NCBI RefSeq assembly: GCF_000281045.1
Contig: NW_008246077.1
Coordinates: 364,748 to 428,747, forward strand
Direction of reading: 5' to 3'
DNA: 64,000 bases
From: Saprolegnia diclina VS20
Taxonomy: Eukaryota; Oomycota; Saprolegniomycetes; Saprolegniales; Saprolegniaceae
Shown here: piece after piece, positions 32,375 to 43,087 of the stretch
Layout of the letters: each line of letters opens with the position of its first letter
Position numbering within the stretch: position 1 is the first letter of the stretch
Made by a program: the position numbers and the translations under genes
Notes under the pieces: model-generated
Told to the model about the DNA's origin: nothing
Seen by the model: only the letters and a program-made list of their open reading frames with translations
Databases searched by the model: none

Positions 32375-35362
32375 TCAATCGGTGGTTTGTCGTTGGCGCT
32401 TGACGTGATGGTGATGGACGGCCTCGTCGGTGGTGGTCGCGTCGTACCGTAGTTTTCGACGCTGCACGTCGGCCAAGATGACGTCCAGAGCCATAAGACG
32501 AGCGCGGTCGTCGGTGTCGACCTGCTGCGCCTTGACATATTTGGCCAGTTGAGTATGGTCGACGCCACCTTGCGGCTTCAACTTGACGACGTAGTCACGC
32601 GACCGACGGCTGGGGATCAGCTTCAGGCGACAACAGTTGGTGTCGATGCATTGCTGCACTCGACTGCATGGCGTCGTAGTGAACAGCAGACACTGTGTCG
32701 TCTTTGTGCCGTCGGCCAAGAATGCGGCCAAGTGCGCACACAAATCACAGTGCTCTGCGTCGAGTGGAACGTCGCTGAAGACGTAATCGGTGATGTCGGG
32801 AAGCGGTGTGCGCGTACGAACAGGACCAAAAACCGCAAAGCAGCGCTGCACGACGCGCTCAATCTCGTCCACGTGCTGCGGGACGACCTTTGCCAGCAGC
32901 GTCGCCAGCGGATAGTAGAGGTCCCGTGCCGGGTCCCGGGCACCAACGATGAAAATCGCTTCGAGATCCGCGTCCAATTGCGGCACTTCACGATCCACGG
33001 CGTCGAGCCAGCCATGCAAGAGCGACGGCACCTGGCTTGGGTCGACGATCGCGAGCACTTCAACAGCAAACAAGCCGGGCAATTCCCACGATGTGTAGCA
33101 GTCCTTGTACGTCGGGTGCCAGTCATTTTCGGACAACAGCGTCGGCGCAAGCGCCACAACAAGCGACGAGATGCAAGCGCGCAGATCGTCTGGCAATGGC
33201 GACGTCCGCTCTTGCAGTCGTTGTCGCGTTCCCGCCAGCGACGCTGGAAACAAGAGCGTCCAGCATCTTTGAAACGCAGCGACGTCACATCGGCCTGCTC
33301 GCTCCAGCACAGCGACGAGGCTCGCAAAGATGGCGGCTCCAGCCTTTTCGTATTGCACGCTTGACGCATCGAACGTCACGAGAGCGTTCTCAATGGCGTG
33401 CACGTACGGGTCCACGGACATCGTTGGCTGGCTTTTCAAGGCCGCATCGAGCGCTTCGGGGACGTATTCGAGCAGCTTCTTCGGTGGCAGCTTCTTCATC
33501 ACCGCGAGCAGCGTCAACGTGCTTGGCTGACGTATATACAGAAAGGTGTCGACAGCCAGAAGCATGTTTGGTGGCAAGATGGCCCCGAGGTAGTTGCCAC
33601 AGACCGAATTCGGTGCGAGCTCGTCAAAATACCAATCGAGGAGGACAATATTGGCTGCAAAGTGACGGAAATCGGCGGCATTCATGTCGTAATCTGGGAG
33701 AAACTGGGGCTGGCGCAAGGCGTGGTCATAGCAGCCCTTGATAAACTCACACACAAACGGTTGGTAAAGTGGCGGGCAGACGGTCGTGGTCGTGATTCCA
33801 GCGAGGCTCGCAAGAAGACGCGGGGTGGTGCCGCAATTAACCCAAGATGAGGCTTCAAAGGTGCGTTGATGCCAGCGCGACAGGAGACCATGTATCGCGG
33901 GTGCGAGTTGTGGCCAGCCATACCGCGAGAGGCACGCATGAATGCACGCCGCCGTCTCGAAGAGAGGCATGTCGTAGCACACAAAAATGGCGTCTCGGAG
34001 AAAGACGAGGACCAGCTCAAAATCATCGAGTGCCAAGAGGATGTCACACACGGTGGTGAGAGCTGATTTGGCCAAATTATGGCCACCGGGGTGACCGGAC
34101 CGAAAGACGCCAAGTGCCCCATGAAGAACATCCCGCCCGGACGGAAGGCCAAGAAGCGGCTGGTCCATTGCATCGTTGGTGACCGCATCTTGTAGAAGCG
34201 GCAAGACGTCGTCGAGACCAAGAATGCTCGCGCGGTACCTTTTCAGCCAAAAGAGAAGCGCGAACGGAGGGCACTCGAGCGTGTGGTGGTCGATCGGCGT
34301 GCTGTCAAACAGAATAGCATCGACGCTACTGCCCACGACCGCCGCGATGACTTCTGGCGGAACATTGCACGCGGTGTGCGGCGTGCACGTGGCAACTTGG
34401 TTTTTGTATTTGCGCTCGTACGCATCCTCGTCGTCTTCGTCCTCGCTGTAGCCATAGTCGCTTCCACCAAAGCCGCCACGTCGCAGCACCTTCTCGAACG
34501 CAACGTCGGCGCCCGACTCGAGTTCAAATGTGACAAGCGCCACGTCATAGAGCTCCGTGGTCAAGAGCGCGTGCACCAAACCCGCTTCGTACGTGCCGAG
34601 GGTCTCAAACGTCCAAGGCGTATCCAGAGGAGTCGGAGGGTCGTCCATATCGTAGTACGCAATGCAGTGGTTTGTGTGAAGAGGCAGCTGCGCGACTTGG
34701 TTGAAGGCGCGAATGCCGTCCTCGTGGTCGCACGGCATAGGAAACCCATCCTCGTCTTCGTTTTGAACTACAAGTCGGAAGACGAGCGCCATGCGCACCC
34801 CGTTTGTGATTGGCGCAGACGTAGCAATCAAGTCGCGGAAGGTCGTGACCATTTCGACGCTAGCCTTGTCGGGCGTCCACGTCTCGGTGATGTAGCCGTA
34901 GGCGAAGGTCATGTCGCCGCCGTCGTACGTCGATGGTAAGTGCAAGACCATGTAGCCATATGAGTCAGGCGGCATCTCGTTCGGTACAAGTGCCGCGCTA
35001 CTTCCGACGGCATCGACGACGAGATGCGAGAGGACAAGGTCGGCGTCCGTGATCGCATACGCCACTTCACGAGACAGCACTCTCTTGACGACTTGGCGCC
35101 ACTTCTTGGGCTGCGCAAAAGAAAAGGCCGTCGGGGGCACTTTGCCGTTGGCCACGTCCAGTGCCGCGAGTGCCGCCGCATGTGCCAGGGAGAGCGGCCA
35201 CGTGACGACGCCATCAATGCCGTCGATGCGAAGCAGCGGTGCGGCGCACTCCTCGACGAGACTTGTCCGCAAGTAGGTAAACGCGTCGTCGACAGCCTTT
35301 ACCGCGTCTTCGTAGACAGCCTTGTCAGGGTCACGGCTGTGGTAGAGTTGTATCCACGACAT
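32375..35362 (-). CDS. Large protein with 2-oxoglutarate-oxygenase-like N-terminal region
   Basis: Intronless, 995 residues from the ATG at 35362. Around residue 137 is SYGYMVLHLPSTYDGGDMTF, resembling the strand-turn-strand of prolyl-hydroxylase-like Fe(II)/2-oxoglutarate oxygenases (usually VLVxLPSxFxGGxLxV). The His-x-Asp metal pair expected before it is not obvious, so the fold may be kept without catalysis. The remaining 800 residues are mostly helical without recognised domains, with an acidic loop (SEDEDDEDAYERK) and a basic His-rich C-terminus (VHHHHVKRQRQ). Similar very long proteins with this N-terminal patch are, to my knowledge, common in oomycetes and of unknown function. Gene reality is certain from length; function is not. 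Confidence 0.6.
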   Translation of the reverse strand: MSWIQLYHSRDPDKAVYEDAVKAVDDAFTYLRTSLVEECAAPLLRIDGIDGVVTWPLSLAHAAALAALDVANGKVPPTAFSFAQPKKWRQVVKRVLSREVAYAITDADLVLSHLVVDAVGSSAALVPNEMPPDSYGYMVLHLPSTYDGGDMTFAYGYITETWTPDKASVEMVTTFRDLIATSAPITNGVRMALVFRLVVQNEDEDGFPMPCDHEDGIRAFNQVAQLPLHTNHCIAYYDMDDPPTPLDTPWTFETLGTYEAGLVHALLTTELYDVALVTFELESGADVAFEKVLRRGGFGGSDYGYSEDEDDEDAYERKYKNQVATCTPHTACNVPPEVIAAVVGSSVDAILFDSTPIDHHTLECPPFALLFWLKRYRASILGLDDVLPLLQDAVTNDAMDQPLLGLPSGRDVLHGALGVFRSGHPGGHNLAKSALTTVCDILLALDDFELVLVFLRDAIFVCYDMPLFETAACIHACLSRYGWPQLAPAIHGLLSRWHQRTFEASSWVNCGTTPRLLASLAGITTTTVCPPLYQPFVCEFIKGCYDHALRQPQFLPDYDMNAADFRHFAANIVLLDWYFDELAPNSVCGNYLGAILPPNMLLAVDTFLYIRQPSTLTLLAVMKKLPPKKLLEYVPEALDAALKSQPTMSVDPYVHAIENALVTFDASSVQYEKAGAAIFASLVAVLERAGRCDVAAFQRCWTLLFPASLAGTRQRLQERTSPLPDDLRACISSLVVALAPTLLSENDWHPTYKDCYTSWELPGLFAVEVLAIVDPSQVPSLLHGWLDAVDREVPQLDADLEAIFIVGARDPARDLYYPLATLLAKVVPQHVDEIERVVQRCFAVFGPVRTRTPLPDITDYVFSDVPLDAEHCDLCAHLAAFLADGTKTTQCLLFTTTPCSRVQQCIDTNCCRLKLIPSRRSRDYVVKLKPQGGVDHTQLAKYVKAQQVDTDDRARLMALDVILADVQRRKLRYDATTTDEAVHHHHVKRQRQTTD

Positions 35363-36423
35363 TGTCGTTTGGCAACGGCCGAAAACCACTTCGACCCTTC
35401 AAGCCGATTAGTGTTCGTAATTCAGCTCATTATCCGGAGGACCAAATTTTGGTCCCATAAATTTCCTTGTGTTGAAAAACCGCCCGATACTTCACTTTAG
35501 TTCCATTCCGTTCGCGCCACTTTTAGCCTAAATCGAGGTCGCCCACTTCAAGTTTAGGATTTCAGGACTTTTCGAACGAAAACAACGTCGAGTCGCTTCA
35601 CACAGCGACCGCTTGTGCTTCATTTTGCGTGTCTTCTAAGCTTATCCAGCGGCAAGAAGGAGCTCCAAAAGGAACCGCATATATGCTTGAACAAGGACCG
35701 GATAGTCTTGATGGGTACGGTGCCCGAGGTCTTCGATTTCCCAATCGTGCGAAGCTGGAGAGCGATAATCATGGCGGTGGCCTCAGACTCGGCGCAAGTT
35801 GTATACACAGAATATATAGCCGTTAGAGTGTAAGCAGACACGACATACCAAACGACCTCGGCGTGGCAACTCGAAGCCTCCTTTGTTGTTTTGCCGTCGG
35901 TTGTTGCTGTTGTCTTTTAGCCATTGATATTGGGTGAGTTTGAACCTTGGCGCGCACTCCAAGCGCTAGTCTAAAGCAGTATAATTTTCAATATATATTT
36001 GAAATCTATATATACAATTACTATGCTTCGTCCGAGGGCACACGTTATCTATGTCGAATATAAATATCTCACGACGATTCGGCTTGTGCAATATGAGCCC
36101 CCGTCACCGCGCCTACAGACCGACCTTGCCACACTTGATTAAAGTATTGCATAGCTACGTCTCCGTCCTATGCCTGCGTGGGAGCTATCACGGACCAGCA
36201 GCTGCGCGCGCCCTCGACGACGCTTCAACGCCAGCCGTGCACCGACGCTGACCTTCGCACAGAGACACCGAGCCGCAATGGTTGCGCTGCCCTAAGCTCC
36301 ATACAGAAGCGTGCGTCCTTGCAACTATGATATCCCGTCGCCCCGTCGTCGATCGATCCGTTGCTATGACACCCGACTGTACCAGATGGTGGGACCATCG
36401 AACGCCCGCACCACACTTTCCAG
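35363..36423. other. Intergenic spacer with one TATCCGGA site
   Basis: Divergent promoter region between the 995-residue protein gene (minus) and the serine hydrolase gene (plus). TATCCGGA lies at 35431-35438, 69 bp upstream of the minus-strand start, next to GCTCATT, part of the oomycete initiator consensus. An AT-rich tract lies at 35975-36030. No gene is supported. Confidence 0.45.
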
Positions 36424-38428
36424 ATGCCGCCAAGCATGTCGCGCCTCCTCGCGCTCCTCGCGCCGGTCGCGGCCGCCATCGACTTTGCCGCTACGTGGCG
36501 TGACTGCCCGACGCGCACGTCACCGCGCGCCCAGTGCGCCGACGTCATTGTGCCGCTTTGCTACCCCGGGATTTGCCACAGCAACGCAACGCTGTCCGTG
36601 CATCTCGAGCGGATCCCGTCGACGGCGCATTCCGCCAAGTCGCTTTGGTTTCTCCAAGGCGGCCCGGGTCTCCCCTCGTCCAGTCGTACGTCGCCGGGTT
36701 TTCTTCTTCTTCTCGTTCATTGACAACATGCGCCTAGTTGACGAGGCCATGGTGCGCGCCTACGACGCCGCGAACGGCTCGGTGAGCGTCTACACGATGG
36801 ACCACCGGGGCACAGGGCGCAGCAGCCGGCTCGAAGATGCATGCATTGGCGTCGACACTCTTGGCTGCTTCGCCGCGCTCAAGGCCAAATACGGCGACGA
36901 CGCACCAAGCGGATTCTCCGTCACGAGCGCGGCCACCGACCTCGCCGCGCTTCTCCAAGGCCCGTCGCTGCGCCACGACGAGGTGTACATCTACGGCGTG
37001 AGCTACGGCACGTACTGGGCGCAACGACTGATGCACTTTTCACCGCCGAACGTCAAGGGCTACGTCCTCGATAGCGTCATGTCGGCCAGCCCTATGAAGC
37101 TCTATAGCCAGTGGGACGCCGACGTGGCAGTGACAGGTACGAGCTCGATGACAGAATGCAGGAGCACTCACGCCTCGTTTGCTGGAGCAGAAACTATATT
37201 TTATACCCGCTGCGACCGCGACCCGTTCTGTGCCGCCAAGATCGGTCCGACGTCCCAGAAATTTGCGCAGCAGCTCCTCGCCAAGCTCGATGCTAACGAT
37301 ACAGCGTGTGCCCGCGCACTGCCGTCGACGTCCATCGTGCGGTCAACGCTCGGCCGCCTCTTTCGTGAGCCGTCCCAGCGCAACATGATCCCGGCGGTGC
37401 TCTACCACCTCCACAAGTGCCTCGACGACTACCCGGCGCAGGCACGGTTTGTGCAAAACCTTCTGGCGAACGCCGTGGCGCCGCTCCCGATCGACGGCGG
37501 CTCGGACCTCCTCCACGACGCCATTGTCTACAACGAGCTTTGGGCGTCGCCAACACCGACGCTGGTCGAGCTACAGGCACAAGCCGCCGCAACGACGTGG
37601 CAGCCAACAAACAACATTGCGCAGCGCCTCGTCGACTACTGTCTCTACACGGGCGGTAGCCGTGACGGCGCCTGCCGTGACGTGCCGTCCCCACGCATGA
37701 CCTTTGCGTATGCCCACGACACGTACTGGAATGTGTCGGCCACGTTACCGGGCAGTACAAGTGTGCTTCTCCTCTCAAGCGACTTGGATGCGCAGACGCT
37801 GCCTGTGTACGCTTTGGCTGCGAATGCGTCGCTCGCCAGTGCGAAGACGCGGCTCTTGCGCTTCCCGAACGGCGGTCACTCGGTGCTCTCGACAGCGTTG
37901 ACGCCGGTACGCCTCTCTAGCGACTCGCTGAGTGTTGATGAACGATGTGCCTAGGGCGGGAGCTGTGGTGCGCAGTTGCTCGATCAATTCGTCGCGACCA
38001 GCGGCAATGTCGCGGCGCTGGACGTCTCGTGCATGGCAGCGATCCCAGCGCTGCGGTTTGATGTCGTGTACGATGCGGAGAAGGCGAGTGAGCTATTTGA
38101 CTCGGCTACCGACATGTATGGCCCGCTGCGAGTCGTCGCAGCGCAAGCCTCGGACGCAACGGCTAGAGCCTACGACGACAGCTACCTTCTCGCGGGCGTC
38201 GGTGCTGTCGCGGGTGTCGCGATGGCGGTTGGCTTGGCGGCGCTCGTCAAACTACGTTCTCACCAGCGCACGCGCCGGCGAACGCTCGTGCCCCAAGACG
38301 CCGACGACCTGCCGCCCACCGTTGTCGCCGTGCTCCGGCGCGCCTCCATGGCGGACGACCTCGAAGAGTGCAAAGACAGTGACGACGACAACGACGACAA
38401 TACCTCGGACCAAAGTAGAACAGTGTAA
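36424..38428 (+). CDS. Secreted/membrane-anchored alpha/beta-hydrolase (tripeptidyl-aminopeptidase type)
   Basis: Four exons (36424-36685, 36738-37136, 37191-37906, 37955-38428) give about 616 residues. The start MPPSMSRLLALLAPVAAA is a signal peptide. The oxyanion-hole motif LWFLQGGPG, then YTMDHRGTGRSS, and the nucleophile elbow YGVSYGTYW (Ser176) are canonical for the prolyl/tripeptidyl aminopeptidase branch of alpha/beta hydrolases. The acid is Asp418 or Asp420 (SDLDAQTLP) and the base is His450 (NGGHSVL). A hydrophobic helix at about 537-558 followed by a basic then acidic tail indicates a single C-terminal membrane anchor with a short cytoplasmic end. Probably an extracellular or vacuolar peptidase used in feeding; the substrate is inferred from the family only. 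Confidence 0.85.
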
Positions 38429-38477
38429 TAGCAGGCGGTCATACTACAGTCTTCGTCTCGATTGTCTTCGTCAAAGA

Positions 38478-39152
38478 TCAAGGTTGACCCTGTTGGTCTG
38501 TCGATGGGACGCTACTGCTCTCTTGTGGCGGCGCGCACAGCTCCCATATGCGCTGGGCATAGCCCCTAACCTCGGGATTGCTATCCTGAAGGCTCTGGCG
38601 CGCAGCGGCGGCAATGGCTTCGCGCGATTCAACATCGTAGTACGTGATCCGCCAGAGCGTCCGCAAGGCAGCGACGCGCACCTCATCCTCGTGCTTGCCT
38701 AGCAGCCGGAATAGTGTGCTGGGGAGTGGTAGCCCACGTAGCAGCGCCAATGATTCGGTCGCATCGATAACATTAGCGATCACGTCAACAGCGTCGACAA
38801 CGGTGGCGCTGTCATCGACCTGGACCAGCGCACCGAGAATTGACGCCAGTGTGCTGCGGTGCGGCTCCACAGCAGAGGCGAAGGCTCTCGCACCCGACAT
38901 GGCCTCCACTGCCGATGCGATACCGCCATGCAGCTTGGCGCGGTCCCGGTGCCACAGCAGCTTGAGCAAATGCGGCAAACTCGCACGGACCAAGAGCGGC
39001 ACGCAAGACGCATCGTGGGCCGCGACGTTCCGAAGACGCTGCAGCGCCGCGACTTTATCCGCAGCGGCGCCCGAGTGCAGCGTCTCGTGGAGGTCCTCGA
39101 TGGCCGCGCGACGGTTGTCGCAGTAGAGAGGTCGGCGACTCGTTGGCAGCAT
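38478..39152 (-). CDS. Armadillo/HEAT-like repeat protein
   Basis: Intronless, 224 residues from the ATG at 39152. It consists of helical pairs with armadillo-type pattern (AADKVAALQRLRNVAAHDAS, ATVVDAVDVIANVIDATESL, EDEVRVAALRTLWRITYYDV, NPEVRGYAQRIWEL), about four or five repeats, ending in a short polar tail. Small ARM proteins of this size include Hsp70 nucleotide-exchange factors (Fes1/HspBP1), but I do not see a specific signature. It lies tail to tail with the serine hydrolase gene (49 bp between stops). Confidence 0.7.
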   Translation of the reverse strand: MLPTSRRPLYCDNRRAAIEDLHETLHSGAAADKVAALQRLRNVAAHDASCVPLLVRASLPHLLKLLWHRDRAKLHGGIASAVEAMSGARAFASAVEPHRSTLASILGALVQVDDSATVVDAVDVIANVIDATESLALLRGLPLPSTLFRLLGKHEDEVRVAALRTLWRITYYDVESREAIAAAARQSLQDSNPEVRGYAQRIWELCAPPQESSSVPSTDQQGQP

Positions 39153-40445
39153 GGTCGTTTTGATATTTGCTGTGACATGTTGGAATTAAGTCGTGTGATT
39201 GGTAAAATTTGAAAAATGGCACTAGAAACCGAGAGACCAGGTTTGTTGAAATGCTATTTTGAACCGTAGCAATAACTTCAAGTGTACTTATCGAAGCGTA
39301 ACTCATTAGTAGGTAAAGTCTTACCTGTGAAATTTTACATTTCACAAAATAGACGTGATGCAAACACAGAGTATGATACCACTGAGTTATACTTCTCTGT
39401 CAGGCAGATCGGGGTGATTTCCGTGGAGCCACTAGCTGAATTTTCCTACTAATGAGTGCGACGCTATTTATTTTCATGCCTTTACTCTTTGTAACCTCGA
39501 CCCTAAACCGCTAGCGCGCGCGTGCGCCGCCGGCCAAAGGGTGTACTCTCGCTTGACGAGGGCATATGCTTCTAGTTTTGGGTGCGTGTACAGCCAGATC
39601 ACCGGAACTTGACTATCTGATGTCGAGGAAATTGATGTCGTCGCGCATTGGCGTATGCTGACAGCAAACACTAGTTCTAGTTCACATTCCATTTTGCATT
39701 CTCGTACACATGCCGATGTTCAGGGAATACGGCCTCCCTTCGCATGTGTTTGTGTTGATGGGCAGCCATCCGGTCACGGTCACATTGACCTCAACAAACT
39801 GCGTCGCTTTGCCGCCGATCGCAAAGCCTGGAAGGCCTTTACGAAGCATAGGCCTCACTCGCGGCCACAAGCGCCCATTTGCGACTACAAGAAGACCAAG
39901 ACGAGCCCCCGCGCCGCCGCCTGCGCAGCCACGGCCCGCGAGCGAATGGAGAAGACGGAAATTGCTAGTCTCTACGTATGCGAGGTCTTTGTAACATCGA
40001 AGATAACGCGAAACGCATACATACTAGGTGCAAAAATACTGACTGCCCCTGGGCACGGGTTCCTGTACAGTCTCATCCCAACGGTCTTCCCGTAGGACGA
40101 TCTACAACGATGAATCACAACGCCTTGTCCCCGGCCCAGTGGTTCGAGAGCTGACTAGATATGAATATCCAGTGCTCAACCACTGTATGAGGCATCAACT
40201 GCCACAGGTCATCCAGAGACGCCAGCGACTGAGGTAGCGCCAGCGACTGGAGACTACAGTCATAATGGGATTGGCGGAGCTACAAACAAATTGTTCTTCG
40301 TTGATCCACGTCAAGGCCGAGCTCGGACCCACACGCCGCGTGGCCTCGAAAGATCGCGATCGGTCCGAGGTGGGGCAAGCCGACACAACCTACGACTGAC
40401 GCGCACACGCCGCATTGCTCATTTTTCTTTTTCATTCGACGCTCG
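39153..40445. other. Intergenic spacer with possible small inverted-repeat element
   Basis: About 1.3 kb. A perfect 13-bp inverted repeat, ACTCATTAGTAGG (39301-39313) and CCTACTAATGAGT (39445-39457), bounds an AT-rich 157-bp segment that could be a MITE-like element. No clear target-site duplication is visible. ORFs at 39655-40095 are unconvincing. Confidence 0.4.
40413..40428 (+). promoter_or_regulatory. Oomycete-type initiator upstream of VOC gene
   Basis: GCTCATTTTTCTTTTT at 40413-40428 is close to the oomycete core promoter consensus (initiator GCTCATTYYNC plus pyrimidine-rich flank), about 20-33 bp upstream of the ATG at 40446. It suggests a very short 5' UTR. Confidence 0.5.
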
Positions 40446-40847
40446 ATGCGCTTCAACCAGTTTACGCTTCCAGCAACGGACCTTCCCGCGTCCATTGCGT
40501 TTTACTCGCGTCTTGGCTGCTCGCCGATCGTCGTCACGGAAACGTACGCGCGCTTCGAAGACGGCGCGGGTGGCAGCACGTTCTCGCTTGAAAAAGTGGA
40601 CCAAGAGGTCCCCAAAATGCCCGGGCATCACGCCATGACCATGTACTTTGAAGTTGACGACGTGGATGCGACTGTCGCAGCGCTCTCGGCGCAGGGCGTT
40701 GTGTTTGACGAGCTCCCGGAAGACAAGTCGTGGCTCTGGCGCGAGAGTCGCCTTCGCGACCCTGCAGGCAACCGCGTGTGCTTGTACTATGCTGGCAACC
40801 AGCGCCGCTTCCCGCCGTGGCGCGTTGACGGCCGCACAGCTCCGTAA
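40446..40847 (+). CDS. VOC (glyoxalase/bleomycin-resistance) superfamily protein
   Basis: Intronless, 133 residues. It shows the paired beta-alpha-beta-beta-beta modules of the vicinal oxygen chelate fold: MRFNQFTLPATDLPASIAFY for module one, MTMYFEVDDVDATVAALSAQ for module two, and the closing strand RDPAGNRVCLYYAGNQRR. Members bind a divalent metal between the modules and include lactoylglutathione lyases and dioxygenases. The reaction here is unknown. The protein is bacterial in size, but its composition matches its neighbours, so there is no clear sign of recent transfer. The initiator-like element just upstream supports this start. Confidence 0.83.
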   Translation: MRFNQFTLPATDLPASIAFYSRLGCSPIVVTETYARFEDGAGGSTFSLEKVDQEVPKMPGHHAMTMYFEVDDVDATVAALSAQGVVFDELPEDKSWLWRESRLRDPAGNRVCLYYAGNQRRFPPWRVDGRTAP

Positions 40848-40890
40848 TCGACCCTTTCAACACGCGTCTATTTTTAGCGCTTCGATTTTT

Positions 40891-40939
40891 TTGAGTGGGT
40901 TCGATATTTGAGTGGGTTCGATATTTGAGTGGGTTGAAT
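40891..40939 (+). repeat. 17-bp tandem repeat, about 2.8 copies
   Basis: TTGAGTGGGTTCGATAT is repeated at 40891-40907 and 40908-40924, followed by a partial copy, just after the VOC stop codon (3' flank). Confidence 0.8.
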
Positions 40940-41024
40940 TCGCAGGCGGGTTGACCGTATTGGTACATAAGACAACCTAGCAGACTGCAACATGCATACC
41001 CATATGTTTGGTTATGGACACTTG

Positions 41025-42998
41025 TTAGCTCACGCATGAGCCTTTTGTTGGGCGATACGTGGTCGATTTACCGAGCGTGGTGTGTGCCGGGGCGGGTTTG
41101 AAGTGGTAGTTGTCGATCCACGCTACAATGTGCGGTGGCAAGAGCGCGTGCGGCAGCAACGACGGCATGAGGTCGTATACCGACACGATCGCAATGACGT
41201 TCGAGCTTGCATTGGCGGCTGCGTCGCGCGCACTGCCAGGCACATCCTGGGCGATGACTGCAATCTTGTGCGTCACGGGCGCTTCCTTGATCATGGCGTA
41301 GCCGAGCATGGCGATCGTGCTGGGCTTCACAAAGAGCTTGGTGCCGTACTTGATGCAGTCGTTTTCGTACAGTGGCAGGACCGTCACAAACGACGGTATG
41401 AACTGCGTCGCCAAGAAGTCATTTCGCGCAAAGTAGCGCAAGTCCAACAACACACGGCGCTGCAGTAGCATCGGAAGTACAATGCTAATGGCCAGTGTTC
41501 CAAAGAGGCAATTCAACACCGTGGGTTGCAAGAGCGAGACCGCTGTCGGGACCTCCAAGGTAGCAAACGCGCCAAGTGCAAAGGCCCGAGTCGTGTTGGG
41601 AAGGTGCACGGCGACGTCGGCCGCCGGGAGTCGGCGCCACAGCGGGTCTTGGAGTGTCGCGCGGACGTTTTCAAAGTTGCACGTCGCAATGACGCTCGAG
41701 ATCATCGTGCCGAGCAGTAGGAGCGGCGACACGACGCGGATCGCACGGCCGTGGCACCAGCGCGGTGCGGGCACCCGTTGCAGAAGGATGATGGCCCAGT
41801 AGACAAGAAAGACGGGAAACCCACTCACCATGAGCACGGCGACGCAGTGGACGTTAAAGTGGCCCGTTGTCTCCAAGTACAGCCGCGTGACTTCGACGTA
41901 CCCGAGCGAAGGGATGCGCACAATCGTAAGAAAGAACAGCGCGAGGCGTCGGCGCTCCATGCTCGACACAAAGTCGTACGTGAGCACGGGCTTGCGACTG
42001 AGGACGCCGGACCAGCCCAAGAGCGTTGTAAAGAAATCGCCATTCACCAAGTGCAAGACCACGAGCACCAGTATCGGCTGCAAGACGACAAAGTCCATAT
42101 AGTTGGACACCGTGTGCGAGCAGGTCCAGCCGACACCGAGGAGCGACGACGAAGCGATTCCTTTGTAGGTGACAGCGCCATCATTTAGTGCACTTGGTGC
42201 TACAAGCACTTCGGCCACACAGCCGTACGTGCACTCGTACCGCGCACCAATCGGCTGCGACGCAAACGCCCATGTCGAGTGGTTAAAGCTTGTGCGCCAA
42301 GGGGCTGTCTTGCCATCGGACGCGAGAAGCGTCTTGATGACGCTCCCAGACACGGATGTGAGCTTACCGGACGAGTCGACGCGGGTTTCGATCGCGCTTT
42401 GAGGCGCGTCCATGTAGCTCGAGAGTAAAAAGACGGGTGAGGAATAATTCATTGCAGTCTCGAGAAGCGCGAGCCCCAGGACGGACGATACCACGGACGA
42501 TGGGGTGCAGGACACGGGTGGCGCCGATAGTGGAGACAAAAGTAGAAGAATGGCGCCAAACCCAACATCCGCGCCCATGACGCACGTCGTGACATGGACG
42601 GATGCTGACGGCAGTTGCTGCACGAGTGTCTGCGCGACACTGTGCATGACGTCCGTCATGGCCCGTGTTCGAGGACACGTCGCCGTGTCAAAACCGGCAG
42701 ATGTGAGGACGCACTTGGCTTCAAGAAGCAACCAATCGCGCGCAAACGCTGGCGACGTCGTTGTCGAGTGTCGGTTCCATAGTCCATTCGAGTACAAGAT
42801 GAGGATCGATGTGATAAGGACGGCGACGAGGCTGAACTCGGATGTATTGAGACCGAGTCGCAAGAGCACTGTCCGCTGAGGCACTTTGGCGCTGTGCTCG
42901 ATCGTATGTGTCTTCTCCGACTGGCTGGGCGAGTAGATGCTCGACCGACGCGAGTGCAGCGTCGATAGCAGGGACGACACGAGCCGTTGGAGGACCAT
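41025..42998 (-). CDS. Multi-pass membrane protein, lineage-specific
   Basis: Intronless, about 657 residues from the first ATG at 42998 (MVLQRLVSSLL). At least eight hydrophobic segments are visible, for example FSLVAVLITSILILYSNGLW, FGAILLLLSPLSAPPV, YMDFVVLQPILVLVVLHLV, LALFFLTIVRIPSLGYV, VAVLMVSGFPVFLVYWAIIL, SPLLLLGTMISSVIA and LNCLFGTLAISIVLPML. Between the first segments is a long, probably extracellular loop with N-glycosylation sites (NYSSP, NHSTW) and cysteines. The C-terminus is cytosolic-looking and ends in THTTLGKSTTYRP-like polar sequence. I know no transporter family with this layout; it looks like one of the membrane-protein families expanded in Saprolegniales. Function unknown. 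Confidence 0.7.
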   Translation of the reverse strand: MVLQRLVSSLLSTLHSRRSSIYSPSQSEKTHTIEHSAKVPQRTVLLRLGLNTSEFSLVAVLITSILILYSNGLWNRHSTTTSPAFARDWLLLEAKCVLTSAGFDTATCPRTRAMTDVMHSVAQTLVQQLPSASVHVTTCVMGADVGFGAILLLLSPLSAPPVSCTPSSVVSSVLGLALLETAMNYSSPVFLLSSYMDAPQSAIETRVDSSGKLTSVSGSVIKTLLASDGKTAPWRTSFNHSTWAFASQPIGARYECTYGCVAEVLVAPSALNDGAVTYKGIASSSLLGVGWTCSHTVSNYMDFVVLQPILVLVVLHLVNGDFFTTLLGWSGVLSRKPVLTYDFVSSMERRRLALFFLTIVRIPSLGYVEVTRLYLETTGHFNVHCVAVLMVSGFPVFLVYWAIILLQRVPAPRWCHGRAIRVVSPLLLLGTMISSVIATCNFENVRATLQDPLWRRLPAADVAVHLPNTTRAFALGAFATLEVPTAVSLLQPTVLNCLFGTLAISIVLPMLLQRRVLLDLRYFARNDFLATQFIPSFVTVLPLYENDCIKYGTKLFVKPSTIAMLGYAMIKEAPVTHKIAVIAQDVPGSARDAAANASSNVIAIVSVYDLMPSLLPHALLPPHIVAWIDNYHFKPAPAHTTLGKSTTYRPTKGSCVS

Positions 42999-43087
42999 CG
43001 TGCGCACGAGCTTTCTTTTCAGCGACCTTTTTACGGCTAATTAGAGATGAATGCTGGCGGTTGTACAGTCTGTCGCCGAAAATAACT

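Noticed and set aside
39655-40095. 146-residue plus-strand ORF whose ADRKAWKAF string recalls LINE protein C-termini
   Set aside because: The match is very short, no reverse transcriptase or endonuclease sequence lies nearby, and two other frames look equally plausible.
40891-40939. GTTCGAT repeats resembling tRNA T-loops
   Set aside because: They are a simple tandem repeat with no acceptor or anticodon stem around them.
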